Origin: JBGAWK01 sp044227665
GTDB taxonomy: Bacteria; Bacteroidota; Bacteroidia; Chitinophagales; JADIYW01
NCBI GenBank assembly: GCA_044227665.1
Contig: JBGAWK010000045.1
Coordinates: 1 to 19,959, forward strand
Length of the DNA stretch: 19,959 nt
Direction of reading: 5' to 3'
The first letter of the stretch is position 1, and each line of letters opens with the position of its first letter. Below, piece by piece: positions 15,473 through 19,959 of this stretch. The notes below the pieces were generated by a model. It did no database searches. It saw nothing but the letters and a program-made list of their open reading frames with translations, and had not been told where the DNA came from. Made by a program: the position numbers and the translations under genes.

Positions 15473-16467
15473 TATCCTTGTAAGTTTTTCATCGTCATAA
15501 AAGCACGCTTTGCCTTGCCTGAAATTATACTTTCCATTGCCATATCTATACACGTTTCTATGGAATGTTGGGGGTGATAGGTGTGTATGGCCATAGCCGC
15601 ATTGATGGCAACTACATATTTTTGTTCGATGGTGCAGGTGTCATTGAGTACGTTCATAAATATTGTGGCATGATCAGCTATAGTATCGCCACCACTAATG
15701 GCTTTGACATCGGAAATTGTAAATGGCAAGTCTATATGTAACCACGTTTTTTGTCCGCTGTTGGCATATAACAATATATTTCCGGTAAGGGAAATTTCAT
15801 CAAAACCTGCTAAGTCGTGGATTACAGTATATCCTTTTCTAGTTTGTTCAAAAAGATGGTGGTATAATACGGCAACTTCAGGACTATAGGTGCCTGTACA
15901 TTGATATTCATTTTTTGCTGGATTACATATAGGTCCCAGTAGATTGAAAAGTGTTTTTACACCCATAGCTTTTCTAATAGGAGCAATTTGCTTCATAGCA
16001 GGATGAAATAGCGGTGCATGTAATATACAAATATGTGCTTGCTCCAATTGCTTCATCAGGGTGTCCTGACTTTGCTCAAGATGGATACCCAAGTACTCCA
16101 GCACATTGGAAGAACCACATGCGGAAGAAACGGCATAGTTGCCGTGCTTGGCTACATATATTCCCACTCCGGCACAAACAAATGCCGCTAAAGTAGAGAT
16201 ATTGAAAGTGTCTTTGCCATCACCGCCAGTGCCACATACATCTATAGTAGGGATGCCCTTGGTATCTAGGGGCAGTGCATGGCGCATCATGCCGTCATAG
16301 AAAGCAAGAAACTCTTCTAAAACCGGCATTCTTGTATTGTAATACGATAAAATAGCTGCAACTTGGTAGGGATGAGTATCTGTATCTACAATCTTGTCAA
16401 ATAGGATAGTAGCAGCACTGTAATCCAAAGGATTGCCCTTATATAGTTGCTCTAATAGAGTTTTCAC
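15472..16467 (-). CDS. trpD: Anthranilate phosphoribosyltransferase
   Basis: 331 residues, normal for TrpD. The enzyme joins anthranilate to PRPP, the second step of the tryptophan branch. The PRPP site is CGTGGDGKDTFNIST (78-92), followed by KHGN (107-110), SSACGSSNVLEYLG, LFHPAMKQIAPIRKAMGVKT and FNLLGPICNP, all standard. The start is GTG at 16467, supported by a typical N-terminus (MKTLLEQLYKG) and by a -7 motif five bases upstream. trpC overlaps its stop by one base. There is no trpE or trpG (anthranilate synthase) before it, only a divergent hydrolase gene, so the tryptophan genes are dispersed. Confidence 0.96.
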   Translation of the reverse strand: MKTLLEQLYKGNPLDYSAATILFDKIVDTDTHPYQVAAILSYYNTRMPVLEEFLAFYDGMMRHALPLDTKGIPTIDVCGTGGDGKDTFNISTLAAFVCAGVGIYVAKHGNYAVSSACGSSNVLEYLGIHLEQSQDTLMKQLEQAHICILHAPLFHPAMKQIAPIRKAMGVKTLFNLLGPICNPAKNEYQCTGTYSPEVAVLYHHLFEQTRKGYTVIHDLAGFDEISLTGNILLYANSGQKTWLHIDLPFTISDVKAISGGDTIADHATIFMNVLNDTCTIEQKYVVAINAAMAIHTYHPQHSIETCIDMAMESIISGKAKRAFMTMKNLQG

Positions 16468-16472
16468 TGTTA

Positions 16473-16480
16473 CAAACTTA
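16473..16480 (-). promoter_or_regulatory. -7 box of the trpDC promoter
   Basis: On the minus strand this reads TAAGTTTG, an exact TAnnTTTG match, five bases before the trpD GTG. No TTG is present at -33. No leader peptide, trp attenuator or T-box is evident, and the leader would be nearly absent. Confidence 0.4.
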
Positions 16481-16513
16481 CTTATTTTGGAAAGTTTTCA
16501 GGACTAAGATAGA

Positions 16514-16544
16514 TTGTTTTAATGTAAAATATATACCATCTTTA
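16514..16544 (+). promoter_or_regulatory. Weak promoter candidate of the MBL-fold gene
   Basis: TTG at 16514-16516 and CATCTTTA at 16537-16544 are separated by 20 bases; the -7 half has two mismatches to TAnnTTTG but is followed by CACCCA, as in many Bacteroidota promoters. It shares the 88-base gap with the divergent trpDC promoter. Confidence 0.3.
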
Positions 16545-16555
16545 CACCCATAGTC

Positions 16556-17533
16556 ATGGAAAAAAAATATGTTTATAATGCTGAACTGCCATTTATTACA
16601 GAAGGATGTCGCGGCAATGTAATGATAGATGGAAAATATGCTTATGAATGGGGCGAGGATAAGATTCCATATAAAAAGGTGCTACAGTCGCTCATGACTA
16701 TAAGGAAAATTCCTCGATGGGGTTTGCATGATGACTGGACACCTGAGGTGCAATTTGGCAGCAATTTCTTTCACAAAGACCATAATGCCTATATATGGCT
16801 GGGACATTCTACCTTCTTTTTTAAATTGGGAAATGCTGTGTGGATTACAGATCCCATATTTTATGATTTATCTATATTGATGAAGAGAAGACACCCAATG
16901 CCATGTAATATAGATGAGCTGCCATCTGTAGATCATATCTTATTATCGCATGGGCATCGTGATCATCTGGATGTAAAGAGTTTGAAAAAAATATTGAATA
17001 AAAACGCAAATGTACAGGTGTATTGTCCACTAGGACATGTGCCTATGCTTAGGAAGATAGGGTTTAAGTATATTCAGGAGGCTGCATGGTATCAAAAGTA
17101 TAGTATAGATGCCCATACAGAATTGGTGCTATGTCCTGCAATTCATTGGAATAGGAGATATGTTTCAGATTATAATTCGACATTATGGGGGAGTTTTTAT
17201 TTGAAAACCGAAGGTCTTGCGCTATATTTTGGTGGAGATACTGCCTATGGTAGCCATTTTTTAGATATTAAAGAAAAAATGGGCAGTCCTGACTATGTAT
17301 TCATGCCTGTGGGTGCTTATAAGCCAAGGGCGGTAATGTCATGGGCGCATATCTCCCCCCAGCAAGCATTGGTAGCATTTGAGGAAATGGGTGCACGATA
17401 TTTTGTGCCCATGCACTACGGTACATACCGACTTTCTGCCGAATCTGCAAAAGAACCCATAGCAGTATTAGGCAAAAGCCCATTGGCATCTCGTATTATA
17501 GTGCCTAATGTGGGGGAGGAGTGCTGCTTTTAG
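16556..17533 (+). CDS. Metallo-beta-lactamase-fold hydrolase, NAPE-PLD-like
   Basis: 325 residues, with no signal peptide. It has the zinc-hydrolase motif HGHRDHLD (H132, H134, D136, H137), a third His at 197 in CPAIHWN, D228 in FGGDTAYG, and H287 in PMHYGTY, in the order of the MBL superfamily. The stretch before the motif (YIWLGHSTFFF, ITDPIFYD) and the GAYKPRAVMSWAHISPQQA segment are those of the NAPE-PLD/UlaG-like group (PF12706), whose members cleave phospholipids or lactones; the substrate here is unknown. It is likely cytoplasmic. Its stop codon shares bases with that of the convergent ferredoxin gene. Confidence 0.85.
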   Translation: MEKKYVYNAELPFITEGCRGNVMIDGKYAYEWGEDKIPYKKVLQSLMTIRKIPRWGLHDDWTPEVQFGSNFFHKDHNAYIWLGHSTFFFKLGNAVWITDPIFYDLSILMKRRHPMPCNIDELPSVDHILLSHGHRDHLDVKSLKKILNKNANVQVYCPLGHVPMLRKIGFKYIQEAAWYQKYSIDAHTELVLCPAIHWNRRYVSDYNSTLWGSFYLKTEGLALYFGGDTAYGSHFLDIKEKMGSPDYVFMPVGAYKPRAVMSWAHISPQQALVAFEEMGARYFVPMHYGTYRLSAESAKEPIAVLGKSPLASRIIVPNVGEECCF

Positions 17534-17811
17534 CCTTCATCATAGCTCACCAGTATATTGTCGCTGGTAGGGTGGGACTGGCAGGTAAGGATAAATCCCT
17601 CTTCTATTTCTTCGTCTGTGAGTGGATCGTCATCATCCATGACTACAGTTCCTTCTAGCAACTTAGCTCTGCAACTGCAACAAGCTGCGACTCTACACGC
17701 ATAGGGAGGGTCGAGGTCTGCATCTATGGCTGCCTCTAATATCGTTTGCCCTTCATTGACAAGGATGTTGTGAGTATCGCCGTCTAATATTATGCGTACA
17801 TGGTATGCCAT
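17530..17811 (-). CDS. 2Fe-2S ferredoxin (plant-type, PaaE C-terminal-like)
   Basis: 93 residues, a single-domain electron carrier. The 2Fe-2S ligands are C39, C44 and C47 (C-x4-C-x2-C in YACRVAACCSC) and C77 in FILTCQSHP. A fifth cysteine, C45, lies next to a ligand. The C-terminal half (DDDPLTDEEIEEGFILTCQSHPTSDN, given here by its features) resembles the ferredoxin domain at the end of PaaE-type reductases rather than free plant ferredoxins, but there is no flavin or NAD domain. The electron donor and acceptor are unknown. It lies downstream of the acylase on the same strand (160 bases) and converges with the MBL-fold gene. Confidence 0.9.
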   Translation of the reverse strand: MAYHVRIILDGDTHNILVNEGQTILEAAIDADLDPPYACRVAACCSCRAKLLEGTVVMDDDDPLTDEEIEEGFILTCQSHPTSDNILVSYDEG

Positions 17812-17971
17812 CTCTGAAGTATTTTTTGCAATTATAAGTAAAATGATGGAATCTTGCTATTGATATTTGTCAGTAAAGTTGAATAGTAGTCTGAAAAATA
17901 ATAATTACAAAAGATTTCAGTTTTTATGAAATGTCGTAGAGACTTATTGTATATATTTTCCGCAATTATAT

Positions 17972-19959
17972 TTATCCCGGATGATAGATTTTTTCGGCAT
18001 TTTTGATTAGGATATTGTAATCCATAGTCATAGACTTTCGTTTTTTGTTTACAAATAGCTCCATCTGATCATCGTAGTGCTTGGATTCCGGCACATTACT
18101 AGCTCCATAAGGACTTACTGATTCTATTATTGGGAGACTATCAGTAAATCTTACTAGCTCTATATAGCTTTCTCCAACATCTGCCTTAAGCATACCTTTT
18201 TTATAAGGTACAGAACTCATGGCAGCAATTACGTCAGTAATTCCTGAAATCGGTAAGACTTTGTCTCCGCGTACAAGTTTCTGAACTTTGCCTAGAGGTA
18301 CATCTATAGTGCCAAAATGTTTTATCATGTCTTTTTTTACCTCTTTCAATGTGTGAATAAAATATTTTTCGTTAACCTTTACCTCAAAAAAAGGTATTCT
18401 CCCTTCTTCAATCAATGGCTGGGTCATCTTGCTCATCAATAAAGCTATAATTGATGCTGAAGTATTTTGTGCATCCGCATTGCCATTCCAATTTTTAATT
18501 TTCACAAATATATCCTTTACTTCAGGATATTTGTCGGGAGGTATCTTGAACAAATCATTCATATTGGAGAAAAATGACATATAATATGGTTTTTGGAATG
18601 TTTGATCGTATTTGATGCGCAAGAAATCCTCCCAGCTAATTTTCTTGCCTTTCAATTCATTGAATAAAAAAGAAAACCGTATAGAACGGTTATTTTCATA
18701 AGGAAAATAGAATTTTTTGAGTGGATGTCGGAGGAAGTTCCATTTATCCATGTAGCCTGTAGTGTTAAAAACGGTATTATTGCAATTGAATACGAATCCA
18801 TCTTTGGGATTTATAGTTTTCTGCAAGCTATCTACACAGTAGTAGTCATTGGGTTTCCATAGGGTTGCTAAGGTATTTCCAGGCAAGACTCTTTTCCAAT
18901 TGTAGTTGGGATTTCGCTTGGGAAACTGGTTGTTGTCATACATCATGACATTATCATCTTTGTCGGCATATATAATGTTCAGACCTGCAAAGGCGTGCCA
19001 TTGTATGGCTTTCATAAATTCATCCATATTTGTGGATTTATTCATTCGATACCACTGCTCGGCAGCACGCACATCCATGTTAGCAGGGAATCGCATTGCA
19101 TAATAGCCTTGTTTGTTTTTGAGTGTCGGTCCATATATACTCGTATAATATTTTTTCATCACGGGAATCTTAAATATCCATACTTTCACTTTCATCTTCA
19201 CTTTTTTTTCGGTAAGTTTCAACCACTTATCATCTACTTTATAGTACAATTTCTTGTACGGATGCATGGTGAGCTTATAGGTGTCACATAAATCATTGAA
19301 ATTCACGGTATGTGCCCAGCCTAAATTTTCGTTTACCCCATGAAATAAGGTGACACCACCCGGAAATGTGGCACCTAACATGTGCCATCCTTCATCGGAG
19401 TGAAGATGAGCTTCATACCACGAATAGGGGCCTTCTAAGGGTTGGTGAGAGTTTATAGCTAAGAAGGTATTGCCACTTTCTGTTCTTTTGCCACTAATGG
19501 CTATAGCATTCGAGCCATGAGGCTGAGCCCATTCATGGATAAATATTCTACTGTTGCTAATATTTATGATATCGAAGTACACGTTTGTCATTAACACCAT
19601 ACCTAATACATATCCTGCAATGATATCCTGTGGTGACACTTTCGTTACCTCTTTATGGAATACTTTCTCGGGGTGCTTTGCTATGTAGTTATTTACGCCT
19701 TGTGTGTAAGCTTCTAATATTCTTTTGAACTTTGGAGAAAAGGCAGCATCATATTGCCTATTTGCTACCTCTTTTGCCCCTATGAATGCTGCCATGAAAT
19801 CCATCATCGCTCCATCTTTACCTTTTACTTGCACCATTTTCTGCACCACTCTTTTGGCCATAGAGTAGCTAGGTTCGTGCATTAGGCTGGTGCTAGCGCT
19901 AGTCAAATCGTGGTGATAGATGGTCTTGGGTGTGGCAAAATTTTCTAGACTGAAGAAGA
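17972..19959 (-). CDS. Penicillin acylase-family Ntn hydrolase, C-terminal part (5' end outside window)
   Basis: The minus frame is open to the window edge, so at least 17 residues precede the TTG at 19906 and roughly 80-100 more, including any signal peptide, are missing; that TTG is not a real start. 661 residues are visible. The family is processed by autocleavage into alpha and beta chains: the nucleophile is the Ser in PHGSNAIAISG (codon 19511-19513), which becomes the N-terminus of the beta chain. Other marks are GWAHTVNFNDLCDTY, and HAFAGLNIIYADKDDNV, typical of the acylase group. Relatives cleave penicillin G, cephalosporins or N-acyl-homoserine lactones; the substrate here is unknown. 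Acting in the periplasm is probable from the family. The ferredoxin gene follows on the same strand after 160 bases. Confidence 0.88.
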   Translation of the reverse strand, partial: FFSLENFATPKTIYHHDLTSASTSLMHEPSYSMAKRVVQKMVQVKGKDGAMMDFMAAFIGAKEVANRQYDAAFSPKFKRILEAYTQGVNNYIAKHPEKVFHKEVTKVSPQDIIAGYVLGMVLMTNVYFDIINISNSRIFIHEWAQPHGSNAIAISGKRTESGNTFLAINSHQPLEGPYSWYEAHLHSDEGWHMLGATFPGGVTLFHGVNENLGWAHTVNFNDLCDTYKLTMHPYKKLYYKVDDKWLKLTEKKVKMKVKVWIFKIPVMKKYYTSIYGPTLKNKQGYYAMRFPANMDVRAAEQWYRMNKSTNMDEFMKAIQWHAFAGLNIIYADKDDNVMMYDNNQFPKRNPNYNWKRVLPGNTLATLWKPNDYYCVDSLQKTINPKDGFVFNCNNTVFNTTGYMDKWNFLRHPLKKFYFPYENNRSIRFSFLFNELKGKKISWEDFLRIKYDQTFQKPYYMSFFSNMNDLFKIPPDKYPEVKDIFVKIKNWNGNADAQNTSASIIALLMSKMTQPLIEEGRIPFFEVKVNEKYFIHTLKEVKKDMIKHFGTIDVPLGKVQKLVRGDKVLPISGITDVIAAMSSVPYKKGMLKADVGESYIELVRFTDSLPIIESVSPYGASNVPESKHYDDQMELFVNKKRKSMTMDYNILIKNAEKIYHPG

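Noticed and set aside
15473..15553. Long N-terminal extension of trpC
   Set aside because: It overlaps the end of trpD in another frame and matches nothing in TrpC; the ATG at 15472 gives the family N-terminus.
17914..17932. Hairpin ATTTCA/TGAAAT as a terminator after the acylase
   Set aside because: Only six AT-rich pairs with a seven-base loop and no GC stem; too weak.
1..19959. A hidden multi-gene defence, toxin or secondary-metabolite system
   Set aside because: All recognisable genes are housekeeping or common envelope families; the RHS fragment has no shell or immunity gene, and no phage, transposase, CRISPR or defence signature was seen.

Overview
The window looks like an ordinary chromosomal segment of a Bacteroidota bacterium, probably Chitinophagia-like. 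It is AT-rich, has almost no Shine-Dalgarno sequences, and carries several copies of the Bacteroidota -7 promoter motif TAnnTTTG. It encodes a TonB-dependent receptor with a DUF5689 lipoprotein, a Bacteroidota-type RHS core fragment and a DUF4369/TlpA thioredoxin protein. It holds no RNA gene, CRISPR array, insertion sequence or prophage that I can see. No gene-free stretch exceeds 300 bases; the longest gaps are 8390-8551 and 17812-17971.

Layout. 1-2947 (+): 3' part of a TonB-dependent receptor, then a DUF5689 surface lipoprotein, probably an outer-membrane uptake pair. 2937-3401 (+): orphan RHS-core tip fragment that begins inside the last codons of the lipoprotein gene. 3430-5629 (+): ornithine aminotransferase and argC, an arginine/ornithine pair. 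5674-7287 (+): peptide-binding lipoprotein without its transporter. 7358-8389 (+): AI-2E-family membrane protein. 8552-10307 (-): recF, a DUF721 (DciA-like) protein and thioredoxin. 10413-11580 (+): membrane-anchored TPR protein and ribH. 11600-13184 (-): CrcB fluoride channel and a trans-sulfuration PLP enzyme. 13239-14684 (+): DUF4369/TlpA-like thiol-disulfide protein. 14681-16467 (-): trpD-trpC. 16556-17533 (+): metallo-beta-lactamase-fold hydrolase. 17530-17811 (-): 2Fe-2S ferredoxin. 17972-19959 (-): penicillin acylase-family Ntn hydrolase, running off the window edge.

The genes are housekeeping metabolism (Arg, Trp, riboflavin, sulfur amino acids), DNA maintenance (RecF, DciA-like) and envelope functions, arranged in short, tightly packed transcription units that often change strand. 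I find no convincing new multi-gene system. The points most worth checking are these: start codons placed 4-5 bases after a -7 promoter motif (possible leaderless mRNAs) at four genes; two convergent gene pairs that share the same four-base TTAG stop overlap; the RHS remnant; the recF/DUF721 overlap; and the TonB/DUF5689 pair.
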